Positions 32,448 to 43,437 of a stretch of 51,704 nucleotides of DNA are shown here, in pieces. Source of the DNA: Lactifluus volemus (Eukaryota > Basidiomycota > Agaricomycetes > Russulales > Russulaceae); assembly GCA_022376515.1 (NCBI GenBank), contig WTXI01000258.1:1-51704 (forward strand), in the 5' to 3' direction. The translations under genes and the position numbers were made by a program. Each line of letters opens with the position of its first letter. The first letter of the stretch is position 1. The notes under the pieces are model-generated. The model did not search any database. It had not been told where the DNA came from and was given only the letters and a program-made list of their open reading frames with translations.

Positions 32448-33744
32448 CTACAGCCTGAGATAACCCTGATTTCTTCCCTCTAGTTGAGCCATCTGCTCGA
32501 ATTTGGTGTCTGTCTCGCATAGGACGGTGGACCCTTGGTGCAAGTGTGACAAAAGATATTCGTGCTCCCGTTTCAATTTAATGGCGTAGTGGAGAACTGC
32601 AAACGCTTGTTTAGCGCCCACAAGACCACAAGACATGAACGTCGAGACTTACTGGGGCCAAGACGGTCCTTCTTGCATTTCACATTAACATCGTTTGGGA
32701 CAAGTATATCACAGAGTCTTGACGACTGCATGTTTTTGACACTCTCAGCTTTCTGTGCCTGTCGGCAGCTTTCTGGTCCTTTGGTTGTTCGCCACCTTTT
32801 CTGGCACGGCCGCCTCGCGTCCTTTCTGGCTGCAGAGTCTGAGAAGAAGCGCCGAGTTGGAGGAGCTGACGGTCAGCGGTCCAGGAGAAGCAGCAAAGCC
32901 TCCTTGTGAACAAGATGAGTTGGACCATAGAGTCGGATAAGAATCACCAACATCCGTAGGAGCTAAAGAGCCGCCCTGTGTCTGAGATGAGGCCACCAGA
33001 GTCATATACGTAAACCCAGCAGAAGCGCTCGGTGATCTCAAAGGCCCCGTAGAATCTCTCAGCTGTTCCGGAAATGGTGGACATGCAGACGGAGAAGGAA
33101 GATGAGCCAGAGAATCCATATAAGTCGGTGTAATACTTTGTGTACTCTGCAAGCGGAAGGCGTCAGCTTCGTTAAACAAGCAGAATAGTAGCAGCGCCTA
33201 TGGAATAAAGTGTAGATCGTGACGGAAACGGAGAAGCGTGGCCCCACAGATACAGGCGTTGCCATAGGCTGCATGATCGTAGGTGATAGTCTCGAAATTG
33301 AAGAACCTTGTAGGGACACTCGCGTGTACGGACCACTGGCAGCGTCCGCAGGACGTATGAGAGCTGATTGAGGACCGGCCTGGAAGAGGCGCTTCGGAAT
33401 GGATGAGTATTCGTCAGAGAAGGTTGTATTCGTGGTTTCCGGAGCCCTTAAGCTCGGCCCCAGCTCTGGGACACATACTTGTATAAAAAGCTGTGACTTA
33501 GTACCGCCTGTATATTAGATTAAGGCACTGGCGAATATGTGCTTGAAGAGCTCTGAACATATGGATTTGCCAAAGATGTGTCACTTGCGTCATTCACAGA
33601 AGACGAAGAGAGCATCTGACTGGTGTGATCTTCTATTTCAGTAATACTTTGCGGAGGCCACTCTCATAAGGAAATCTCAGCCTGTAATCTCCGCGCTCGA
33701 TGGTCCTGCTGTACTTCGTGCTGAAGAATGGTTAATGGATCCAT
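32448..33744 (-). pseudogene. bHLH-like gene of module 2, with stops and a frameshift
   Basis: The start MDPLTILQHEV matches MDPNLDLPLF of module 1 in position, but TGA follows within 30 codons. A long open part (33179-32745) is Ser/Pro-rich as in module 1. The basic stretch PKDQKAADRHR is in one frame and the first helix SSRLCDILVP plus CKKDRLGP in the next, so one base was lost or gained near 32772. The third exon (32596-32448: LHYAIKLKREHEYLL and onward to TAG) is intact, with a GTAAGT donor at 32652. The alignment with 28298-29612 is clear through the HLH. Undetected introns might remove one stop, but the break within the basic region needs a frameshift. Confidence 0.62.
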
Positions 33745-34788
33745 GACAAACTGTAGCGCGTGCGGTCACGGTGACTCGTTGAAGTGAACTACCTTATATT
33801 GAAAGAACTACAAGGACAAGCGCTGAGAGTTGCAGATTGGGTGTGAAGATCTTGTACATATCCCGAGTGAAGAATATCCTAGAAAATCTGACCTTTTCCT
33901 TCCACGAATAACGTGCACAGTGGTAGGCTGGTAGCCAACAATATTGTGCCTGGAGACATCTGCAAAGCCGCCAGAGTGGAGATTCTGGAGAGCAAGGCCA
34001 CGGCCATTCAATGTCAACCAGGTTTGGTCAAGGGTTGAACCCGAAACCCGCGTTGTGGATCGCGCGGAGTAAAGAGGGTTAGGGTGTGGCCTCCACACAC
34101 AATGATTGTACGTCAAGAGTTAGAGGAGAAAGAAGACAAGTGGTTACAAGTGCCAAGAACCCGGGTTAGATGTCGCGGAGTTGGCCGGGAATCGAGCAGC
34201 CGGCGGTTGCCAACAACCATCATGATCGACACGACACTGGCAGGTTACAAAGCACCTTCTTGATCCTCGATCTAGTTGTTTGCAGAAGGGACATGATAAG
34301 CGGTTTGAGTCGATACTAGACTTTTAGTGTAGCAAGTAATTCCTACGCCTGGTCCCGCACCTACTGGTAAATATCACCATGATTGACGCCACTCACCCCT
34401 TCGTCTCACCCTTCTCAACATGGCTATTCCTCATCAGTGACATTGTCGCCAGGGTTGCCGGTCTGCTGCAAATTGATATTCTTTGATCTGGTGTTTGTGA
34501 GAGTCGAACAACCATGTCTGCGCGGAATGGCAAGCGCGACTTGAACTCCTGTCTTTGCTCATGCATGTGCGTTTTTTTTAAACGTCATTCAGCTTGAGGT
34601 TGCTCGTTATGTCCTATTACTTACTCACCTATTTTCATTTCTGTCCTAGCTATTGCTCGACTCCTCTATGTCTCGAATCCTTCATATAGTTGTCGCACGA
34701 CCATTAATAATGATATTGTTTATCGGCTGTATCTTCTGACCCACGACCAGACGCTACTCGTACATTTACCAGTCCGAACGGTACCGAT
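33745..34788. other. Stretch between the second module and HEM13
   Basis: The left third is the duplicated upstream region of the bHLH-like gene. The rest shows no gene. A possible tRNA-like string near 34500 was checked and rejected. Confidence 0.45.
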
Positions 34789-35829
34789 CTACTCCACCCA
34801 CACTCTCGGTTTTCTCAACACTTCAAGTAGCTTGCCTTCTTCGCTCTCCGCTTCCGAGCCGACCTCGCTGCGATATTCCCACCGCGCAACCTCTGGCAAG
34901 CTGATCAGGATGCTCTCGATGCGCGCGCCTGGAGTCATGAGACCAAATTTGGTTCCTCTGTCGTACACGAGGTTGAACTCGACATAGCGGCCACGGCGGA
35001 GGAGCTGCCAACGGCGTTGGGCGTCCGTGCTCGGTGTGGAGGCGCGGCGCTCCAAGATGGGGAGATAGGATGGGAGAAAGGCGTCTCCTGCGGCGCGTAC
35101 GAACGCGAAGATCGTTTCGGACGTCCATGGGCGGTCTGTGAGAGCTGCGTCGGGGAGGCGCTTGTGTGGCGTGTCGCAGAGGTCGTCAAAGAAAAGTCCA
35201 CCGATGCCACGCGCTTCGTTTCGGTGCGGTATAAAAAAGTACTCGTCACACCACGCCTTGAACCCGTTGTAGAGCGCCGCACCATGTGCATCGCAGGCGC
35301 CCTTAAGCGTGGCGTGAAAGTGCCGCGCGTCGTCCTCGTAGAGGTAGGACGGGGTAAGATCGGACCCGCCGCCGAACCACCATGCGAGTAATTTGGACTC
35401 GTCTTCTGGATCCGTCACTTCGAAGTAGCGGTAATTGGCGTGCACGGTCGGTGCATGTGGGTTGCGCGGGTGAATGACGAGCGATAGACCCGCAGCGAAG
35501 AAGGGGAGGTTTACTCGGCTGTCTGGATCATAAGGGAGAGATCCATGGTCTGCGCGCATCTGCTTCACAGCTGCGGGAGGAAGAGAGCCATGAATGACTG
35601 AAATGTTGACGCCAGCCTTTTCGAGGATAGTTGTGGCAGGAGTTGAGGAATATGGTGTGGAGAAGACGGAGGAGATACCGTAGCCACCTTGGGGACGTTC
35701 CCAGCGATCGCGGAGAAAGTGAGGTGCATCCGGGTCGATCTCCTCGAGTGCTGTGACTATTTTATCTTGGAGAGTCTCCACATATTCTGGAAATCTATCG
35801 CGCAAAGAACGACCCGGTATCATTGTCAA
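34789..35829 (-). CDS. HEM13: Coproporphyrinogen III oxidase (aerobic)
   Basis: A single exon of 346 aa, the usual length of fungal Hem13. It converts coproporphyrinogen III to protoporphyrinogen IX using O2, the sixth heme-biosynthesis step. Signature blocks are SLVIHPRNPHAPTVHANYR (about 116-134), WWFGGGSDLTP (150-160), HRNEARGIGGLFFDDL (202-217) and GRYVEFNLVYDRGTKFGL near the C-terminus, all intact. There is no obvious mitochondrial presequence, which fits a cytosolic enzyme as in yeast. A second Met two codons in (MIPGRSL) is an equally possible start. Divergent from the E2 gene with 134 bp between start codons. HEM13 responds to oxygen and heme in yeast; nothing in this sequence shows that directly. 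Confidence 0.97.
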   Translation of the reverse strand: MTMIPGRSLRDRFPEYVETLQDKIVTALEEIDPDAPHFLRDRWERPQGGYGISSVFSTPYSSTPATTILEKAGVNISVIHGSLPPAAVKQMRADHGSLPYDPDSRVNLPFFAAGLSLVIHPRNPHAPTVHANYRYFEVTDPEDESKLLAWWFGGGSDLTPSYLYEDDARHFHATLKGACDAHGAALYNGFKAWCDEYFFIPHRNEARGIGGLFFDDLCDTPHKRLPDAALTDRPWTSETIFAFVRAAGDAFLPSYLPILERRASTPSTDAQRRWQLLRRGRYVEFNLVYDRGTKFGLMTPGARIESILISLPEVARWEYRSEVGSEAESEEGKLLEVLRKPRVWVE

Positions 35830-35963
35830 GTCAAGTGAATGATGCTAGTAAATAGCACGTGCCGTACTAGGTGGGCGGTGCCGATAAGTTAAGCGGTGGT
35901 TGACCCAACCCTTTGCCTCAGCCTTGACATCCCCCCTTCTTCATAACATCTTCGCATTCTATC
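35830..35963. promoter_or_regulatory. Compact bidirectional promoter, HEM13 / E2 gene
   Basis: Only 134 bp separate the two divergent ATGs. The stretch contains GATAAG, TTGACCCAACC and a pyrimidine-rich leader (CATCCCCCCTTCTTCATAACATC) on the E2 side. No TATA box is obvious. Both genes must share regulatory DNA unless elements lie within coding sequence. Confidence 0.6.
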
Positions 35964-36694
35964 ATGTCTGACGCACGGCTTCGTAGAGTAAACAAGGAGA
36001 TTGCTGGTGTGCCCGATATTTACTTTCTTATCTCGGGTTCCCTATCTCACTAACCGTCGTTCCCAAGACTGTAAGAATGACAAGTCGTCCAATATCAATA
36101 TCGAGCTCATCGATAACTCTCCGTTTCATCTTCGTGGTTCCTTTGAGGGTCCACAGGATACTCCCTATCAAGGTGGTCACTTTGAAGTTGTGCGTTTTAC
36201 CTGCCACCCTCTCATCCTAAAAAGCGAACTCATACCCACTGTAGGACATTGTCATTCCCGATTCATATCCCTTCCAACCCGTCAAAATGAAATTCATTAC
36301 CAAAGTTTATCATCCAAACATATCCTCCGCCTCTGGCGCCATCTGCCTTGACATCCTCAAGGACGCCTGGTCACCCGTGCTTACCCTGAAATCTACCCTC
36401 ATCTCCTTGCAATCCCTTCTCTGCAGCCCCGAACCGAACGACCCGCAGGATGCCGAAGTTGCAAAGCATTATACGACCTCGCGTGCGAGCTTCGAGGATA
36501 CCGCTCGGTATTGGACCCACGTGTATGCTGGCGGTCCCGCTCCTTCCTCGGTCCCCGGGAAGGCGGGCGCTAGTGTACGCGATGAGGTTGCCATTGCCGG
36601 GCTTGACAAGGCACACGTAGACCAGTTCGAGGCTATCGGTTTCGAGCGCGGCAAGGTGGTATGTACAGTGGTACCTGCTCCCATGGGCCTTTAG
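35964..36694 (+). CDS. UBC1: Class II ubiquitin-conjugating enzyme, UBC1 / UBE2K type
   Basis: Exons 35964-36006, 36068-36189 and 36245-36694 join to 204 aa. The UBC fold occupies residues 1-150 with HPN at 78-80 and the catalytic Cys at 89 in SGAICLDIL. The C-terminal extension (about 165-200: [21 protein letters not shown]) matches the UBA domain typical of yeast Ubc1 and human E2-25K, which favours K48-linked chain extension. Introns are GT-AG (60 and 55 nt). It is divergent from HEM13. The N-terminus [13 protein letters not shown] is the canonical E2 helix 1, which fixes the start. Confidence 0.95.
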
Positions 36695-39114
36695 TCGCTC
36701 GGCTAAAAAAGTGTGCTTGGTATAGATCGATGTATTGCGACGACTGAACTATCGTGGCGCGAATGTCGCAAAGATTCCTGATGATAAGGTTGTCGAAGAG
36801 CTGCTCAGAGCATGAAGGGAACTGTTGCTTCTTTTTCTCAGGTTTGCATCCCAGTGGCGCGCACTGCAATCAATTGACGCAGATATGTGTCGCGGTGTGG
36901 GAGCGTTGTTGTTATCGTGCTTTTGTTGTATCCTCCCCCAACCATCATCTTCACCACTGCCCATCTGGTTTTGTATCCTTATTAGCACCGTCGTGCATAC
37001 AAGCATGTTCCTCCTTCGGTCTCTCGACGCTGCGCCATTTCTTGCTGTCATTACTATCAAATGTACTTACTCGGCCGAGCATTGTCACTTTCTAGAATGC
37101 GACAGTAGACGGCAGAGGCGACCAGTGGCACAAATAAAGCCCCTTCAAACACGCCACACGCGGCAACTGACAGGTTCGAATCAGGCTAGCCCAGTCATAA
37201 CGTGCGGAAAAGGCCGCGAAGCGATCTACTTATGCATGGTGATGCTGTTATTCAGCCTTTGGTTTTCCTATGGCACACGCCATGATTGGGCAGACCTTAA
37301 GGGAAGGTGTGATGGCAACTCTGGAATCAGTACGGTGACCCAAGTTTGGGTGCCAGGTACATCTGGTATGGCAGTACCAGGGCTCAAAATCTCGGAAGTC
37401 TCGGCCAGTGGTGTGGCTCCACCTGTTTTGCTTCGAGGGGGTATTCCAAGGTCAGCCTCCAACTGTCGACTGTGGAAGCCTTCGCGCATCGGAGTAATGG
37501 GCCATTTCGCAAAAGGACCAGTCGGCAGTCAATTGGACTCCGAGCCGACTTGTTGGAGGGTGAAGCTGGTGACGAGGTAGTCCTCTCGCGGAAAGTAAAT
37601 CATGAGCGTTTTCCGGGACAGGAGAATCGGGTAGATTGCTCAGTCGTAAAAAAAAACCTTGCACACAGTAGAAGAGAAAGTACTTTCAATACGACGCTAT
37701 AGTCGTCGAGCGCTGCACATCACGAATAACTTTTTGTCTGTCTTTCCACACAAAGAGCCATCAAAGGATGTTATTTACATTCGATTTGAATTGTCCGCGT
37801 ACACAAGATTTTCCTAGGTAAGAGACAAACTCCGCGGCAGTGCCAGGCCCGGGTTGTTCTAACAAGTGACCTAGAATTGTCAGCGTTGGTGCCAGTGCCA
37901 GGCAGTGGACAAGGATGATATTCAGTATGTACACGTATTGCGGCATGTGCAAGCCATTGACCGCCGCGTCCAGTTGCCAGTGCCAGTGACTCGGCTAGTT
38001 GAGCTCGGTTAAGTCATACAGTACTTGGTTATTTTCCCATGCCAGTGTCAATGTAGCTTAGCAACGAACTCAGGCTAGGTGCCCAGTTGAAACTGCTTCT
38101 TGACTCGGATTTGTTTGAACACTTTACCGCGTAAAATGTTCCTGATGAAATTTTTCTTCTTCTCATTTTCACGAAATGGAGCCTCTTCTGTTCCCCCCAT
38201 TGGTGCAACGAGTCGGACAGTGGCCCGGGCCCGGGATCCGCAACCCTGAGTGCCACATTTTACGATATTGGCCCCGAGACAGGTACAGTACCTACTAGTA
38301 CGAGGCTTGTTTCATGCTTTCATGTGTCAACATGTCAATGAGAGACAGACATTGAAAGCAATTTGATCATATTTCTCAGGCTTAACCAAACAAGAAAAGG
38401 TTAGCTTTTGAAAAATTCTTTCCAGACCATGTGACAGGGAGCTATCGTTAAGCGCATAGGATGCGGGTACCTCGTTGTTCCCGAATCCCGAGGCGTTCTT
38501 TCTATGGGGTACCTGGTCCCCCAAGTCAAAACCTCTCTCCTTGTATTTGGCGTCATGAGAAAAGCTCGCTTTTCAGGTCGATTATCTACCGAGGTAGATT
38601 GGGATATCCATTTCTGGCCAGCACCAAGACTAACCAGAGCCTGTCCTGCGCGGGGCCGCACTTTTGTCCCAAATCCAGACTTGATCGAAGAATATCACCA
38701 TGCATTCATAGCACCTTCAATTCGCGCGCCTGATCATGATCGCCACGTTGTCTGATTCTTGTTCTCACCGTTAATTCAATGCTCATCTGCGTACTACTGC
38801 TGCGTAAGTTCAATGCAGCGTGGTGTTTTTGTTTAGGAAATGGAAAACCCCCTCCGTCGCAGTTGGGAACGGAAAAACAAATCCCGTAACCTCGCACGGA
38901 CACGTGGTTCAAATTCGAGCAAGCCGGTTGAGAAGGAGTTGCGATGGAGACAGACGCGTCCATCAAATCGGTTTGAGGATACTGGCACTGGGTATGGCAA
39001 GGTGTTATCATACGCCTGGCTTTCACCACACAATGAGATGTTGGTTGCCATCAAGAACAGCTCTCTGCAAGCACACATGTCGCGTGCACGTTGTGTCCTG
39101 GAATATGAACAAGG
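36695..39114. other. 2.4-kb stretch without a recognised gene
   Basis: A plus-strand frame of 251 codons (36825-37580) is the longest, but its composition and lack of any domain suggest chance. The stretch is notable for many CACTGGCA/TGCCAGTG words (about 37890, 37976, 37982, 38041) and a TACTAGTA at about 38296. Minus-strand frames at 38833-39078 could belong to the gene candidate to the right. Confidence 0.4.
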
Positions 39115-41000
39115 TCACCGTAAGAACCACTGGCAACGCCAAAGGTAGATCAAATACGTAGCTGAGAGTTGAAACGTTTCTTCAGGCCAACCACGCTGCC
39201 AGTGCACGGCCAACGCATGCTTCACCACTGCACTTGGTAACCTCGGAGGCGCTTGGATAAGAAGGTCTTGTAAGCAGATCTGCACCAAGAAGGCAAAGAC
39301 AAACTACAGTGACTTAGTTCAAAGGTTACCCGATATCTGCGTAGCCACTTCCACCTACTTACGTTACGTGACCAGATCAAGAGGTGCTCAGTGATGCCAA
39401 AGTCCTCCGGGGCTAGTCTTGTTTGCAGCGACTTTCCAAATTGCAGGAATAATTCATGTTGTGCCGCGGCTGGCATTCGCACACACCTCTTCCTCCTTTG
39501 TAGGCATAGGTGTAGTGCGCAACTTGAAGTTCGTAATAGGTGATACGGAAGGATCTTGAATTAGAGTTCAGGGTGAGCGCGCATCAACCCAAGCATAGAA
39601 CCACTGGCAGCAAAGCTTTAGAACGGTTATTCGGTGCTCATTGTTTTGTTTTCCGTTTTGAAAGTGCATCCATATCGATCATAGATATGTAGGTGATCAA
39701 AAGCCTTGCGGATAGAACGAGTCGAGCCAGTCCTCGGTTCTCCTGTGATCTTCTAGAACCGGACAATATACCACGGTACAACGTACGGCTCAGCCAGAAG
39801 GGATTTCCCCCAATGATAGTTGCCTCGAGGGGAACGATCGCGAGCGGGATCTAGCACTGAGTACGAGAAGGTCATCGAAAGTAGAGGAAGCTGCCCGTTT
39901 AGCGCAAAGGTTGAGCACATCACTCGTAATGATGGACCCGGGGTTGTTTGTTTGTTTAGCTGTGGGTGCCAATATAATTGTTACCTGAGGAATCAACGTC
40001 TCGCTAGATAAAAACCGAACCTGGTCCGGGGGGTATGGGATAGTGGTTGTTCTCGTACTCGATACTGAGTTTCATTGTCGGCATTGCTAATGTTGTGCTG
40101 CAAGACATATACCCCGCCCTGTGGTAACAGCGTCGCGTTGTGCACTAGATGTCGATGCCGTGACCTTGGTACCCTGAGAGAAGCACCGTAAGCCTGCACA
40201 CCATGTGTTAATTTGTAGGTATTTCCTAGCTCGCGTGCGCTAACGCCTTTCAGTTTGAAGGTGTAGAGTGGGCATCAAGACAACGAACTCGATGTTTATA
40301 TACGGCCACGAGACGTTGTTAGGGTAAACCTGGGTCACAACCAGGGAAAAATACAAATGAGTTCGCTGAACGGGAACGGATTGTTGCTTACCAGAGGAAG
40401 GACACCATATCCTCTTGAGAGAGAGGTTTCTCAGGCTTTGATGAGCCAGTTCCGCCAAATCACTCATTTGCGGACATTTCGAAGTCGACATTCCACGGTG
40501 CTGTGTCAATTGCACGGTAGCTGCCCTTGTCCCGGCCATCCATCTGAATACCTTGGGCCAATTGAAGGACGATAAAGGTCAAGTAATGTAACCCACTCTC
40601 CTCGTACTTTCAGGGTATTGCCAGCCCTGATTCCGATAAGCAATCAATTAACACACCATAAACCTTCACAAATTTGTTGTCTTGTCAGTTCAGAGAGTGC
40701 GCAAGGAACCCAATAGTCCCGAGAATTAAGGGGAGTCGTCATATGATTACCCGATGACCACGACTAAATCGTCTTGCTTCCAAGGACCATTCGTTAAAAG
40801 TACCAAACCTGCGTACCGCGAAATGTAGTCAGCGTCAAAACCTGACACACCTCCAGCGCCGAAGCTACGCCCTATGTGAGGTAGTGGTGGTCCGTGCGAT
40901 CGTCCCACCTCTAAGCGCCACCATCGAGCGCCCAAGGCGGAACGAACGGGGTCCTCGGAATTTGGTGTGTAGAAAACAGCAAGTGAGCTTGCGCCAGAGA
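39115..41000 (-). CDS. Possible unrecognised multi-exon gene
   Basis: Two adjacent exons look real: about 39480-39363 (MPAAAQHELFLQFGKSLQ, DFGITEHLLIWSRN) with a perfect GTAAGT donor, then 39279-39115 (ICLQDLLIQAPPRLPSAV, HALAVHWQRGWPEETF) to a TGA. Further upstream, protein-like frames occur at about 40950-40750 (GARWWRLEVGRSHGPPLP, DADYISRYAGLVLL) and 40560-40400 (SDLAELAHQSLRNLSLKR). I could not connect all of them or find the start, and I recognise no domain. The whole could be one gene, two genes or a pseudogene. Confidence 0.35.
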
Positions 41001-41694
41001 CAGCACCGAGTTACGTCCGGACAACCACGTGGTACACATTTACTATGGGTTGGAGCATCCCGGGTGATGCCTTAAAAATCAAATATTGATGTCCGCTCTA
41101 CCATGTTCCGTTCCTTTCTTTCCGTTCTTTACCTCCTTTACCGTGTATGGTCCATGGACAGCCAGTCAGGTCTCTCAGTGGAGAGTAACAGGCTCAGAAG
41201 GGAGCGATCACAGGCGATGTTGGTTGGTTCCTGACACGAGACAAAAGGTTTTAACTTTGTATCGTCTGTGGTGCTAAAGTTGTCAAAAGGCGTTTAAGAT
41301 TATCGTGGACAAGCTGTGTGACGGAAAACTGAATGGGCGATCGGAGCGCTGGTTATTCCACATCGGTAACGGCTTGTTTGTTAAGGCGAGATCAGTTACT
41401 AGTAGATTCTAGTTGAGCCATTTTTGACCTGCTTGAAAAAGATTCAGTCCCCCACACGTGTGAATGCCAAATATACGAAGAAGAGAAGCGTAATTCGTCT
41501 GAAAAAATGCTATTTCACAAGATCCGGCCAGAACGTGTCAGATTGGGATGGGACAAACTATGCAGTGGCCGCGTGAACTTGAACTTGCACTCCGCCGCGT
41601 TGGGATGTGCTGACGCTAAAGGAATATCGTCAGCATCACGTGGTATTATGCGTTGCTTTGGTTCCATGACCAACGCTGCTCTAAGCTCTTCATT
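41001..41694. other. Intergenic stretch upstream of AP-2 sigma
   Basis: No gene supported. TACTAGTA occurs at about 41398. A short frame at 41507-41698 runs into the AP-2 sigma start and is out of frame with it. Confidence 0.45.
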
Positions 41695-42396
41695 ATGATT
41701 CGATTCATCCTAGTTCAGGTAAAGTCAAAACTCTTCTGACTATACAGAATCACCAAATCGCTAAAATTATCAGAATCGTCAAGGCAAGACGCGGTTGTCA
41801 AAGTGGTACGTTCCATACGACGATGAGGAGAAGGTACGCACTTCTGAGAAGATTTGGTTTTTAATGCAAACTCTGCCCACAGCTTCGTCTGCGTGGTGAG
41901 GTGCATCGATTAGTGGCCGCGCGTGATCAGAAGTTTCAGTCAAATTTCGTTGAGGTGGGCAAATCCCATTGCTGTTGTCCTTTGTTGGCCTTGCGCCTAC
42001 TTAATAGCTCGTCAGTTCCGGAATTACAAGATTGTATACCGCCGTTATGCTGGCCTCTTCTTCTGCATCTGCGTCGATGCAAATGACAACGAGCTTGCAT
42101 ACCTGGAGGCGATCCATTTGTTTGTCGAGATTCTCGGTGGGTTCGACCTACATTTTGGTGCCGAGGGTTACTTATACACAATCAGACTCTTTCTTTGACA
42201 ACGTCTGCGAGCTAGATCTGGTGTTTAATTTTTACAAGGTATACGGGTATTGTCAGGCAATTCATGCCGTTGCTGACTGATTCGCGTATTCCAGGTCTAT
42301 GCCATTCTAGACGAAATATTCTTGGCAGGAGAAATAGAAGAAACTAGCAAGGATGTAGTACTATCCAGGTTGGATACCTTGGAGAAGTTAGAGTGA
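41695..42396 (+). CDS. APS2: AP-2 complex subunit sigma (small clathrin adaptor)
   Basis: Six exons: 41695-41718, 41774-41833, 41883-41954, 42016-42136, 42186-42238, 42295-42396. They join to 143 aa, one more than human AP2S1. The protein starts [20 protein letters not shown] and contains [54 protein letters not shown] and [10 protein letters not shown]. This is the longin-fold sigma chain of the plasma-membrane AP-2 adaptor, which binds dileucine sorting signals and clathrin cargo during endocytosis. All blocks are intact. The first exon is only 24 nt, and unspliced frames hide the gene because every exon is short. The resemblance to AP-2 sigma is stronger than to AP-1 sigma (AYLEAIHxFVE, LAGEIxETS). 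Confidence 0.96.
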
Positions 42397-43437
42397 CCTC
42401 ACTTTATCCGTCTTTGTATTGTGTTCTACTTTTCTCCTTGTTGTAATTAGGTATCGCTTCTGTGATTCGCCCTCTGTCCCTTGATAAAAGCTCAGTCGTT
42501 GGTTTACGATTGATGGCTTTTGTTTTCGGCCACATATATACCAGAAATACTCTGCGGAACGATTGATAAATCAGGTTCACATGAACCCACACATATCATT
42601 TCATTTGAATCACGGGAGCATATGGGGCAGCATTTCTTTTCGGGCCAACGCCTCGTTGCTCCGCTCCTGCTCGCTACCAAAGGGACACCCACTGGCACAC
42701 TCGGGCATCACTGCATCATCCCTAATCACTTATCTACGCTTTCTACTCATGTTTCTGGGACACTTTGAACCGTCGACCACTGGTGTTTCCCATAGACATC
42801 GGGACAGCGCAAACAACCTCAGCGTGAAGATGTGGTATACTAGGAAATTTGGAGAGGTTCACGGGAGAACTGTTAAGTAGGCAGTATGACACGGGGTTTC
42901 TGGGTCTTACGGACTGATGCAGCAGGGTTCATCGAAGTTCATCCTCCAGAGTCGACAGGGTTGAGGATAGCTAGTTGTCCAATTTGTCCAACTCTCATCG
43001 GTTTCCAGAACACGTGAAGGGCACGACCCAGAACCCAACTGCGATGGATGCTAGATGGCAGCTTGAGGCAGTGTTTACTTATACAGTACAGTACAGTACG
43101 GCCGCCGCACGTGGCAGTGTTCGTGGCTCCGAGCTTAGTGGGCACCTCCTCGGCTCAGCCTCGTGTACTAGCGCCGCTCATCGGCAATTCCAAACGCTGT
43201 CTGTGCCGGAATAGGTTACACCATTCGGACCCGTTCCCCGTCAAACCTGTCCCACTGTCGCCCACCGGAGTCGAAAGTGGCTAGCCTCGAAGGACAAGAT
43301 TTTCCCTGAACGAGTGGAGCCGGGGCTGTACTCTTCCCTCAACGTGAGAACCGGGCTGGCCCATTAAGCACACCTTGTCCCTCAGGCTCACGCATTACTC
43401 ACCCACTGTTTTATAGGACGACTATGCTTTACAGCCC
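42397..43437. other. Intergenic stretch between AP-2 sigma and the F-box gene
   Basis: No supported gene. It carries the tandem palindromic repeat ACAGTACAGTACAGTACGG (about 43083-43101). TTTTATAG directly before GACGACTATG at about 43416 looks like an intron acceptor, so the F-box gene may have a further 5' exon here. Confidence 0.45.

Larger units (their letters stand above)
31880..34120. repeat. Segmental duplication, unit 2 (damaged copy)
   Basis: Counterpart of 27417-29950 in direct orientation. It carries the damaged coiled-coil gene, the damaged bHLH-like gene and the matching upstream sequence (about 33808-34050). Divergence is substantial, so the duplication is old. Confidence 0.65.

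Noticed and set aside
27417..34120. Mating-type (homeodomain HD1/HD2) locus
   Set aside because: The paired genes are convergent, not divergent, and neither has a homeodomain; the DNA-binding-like region is HLH-shaped.
34490..34570. tRNA-like B-box strings (GTTCGACTC, GTTCAAGTC on the minus strand)
   Set aside because: No T-stem pairing, no matching acceptor or anticodon arm, and no A box at the right distance.
37160..37190. GGTTCGAATC, a tRNA T-loop look-alike
   Set aside because: The flanking bases cannot form a 5-bp T stem, and no other arms are visible.
36825..37580. 251-codon plus-strand frame
   Set aside because: No domain, irregular composition with many Cys/Ser/Arg, no supporting splice or start context; likely chance in a G+C-moderate intergenic stretch.
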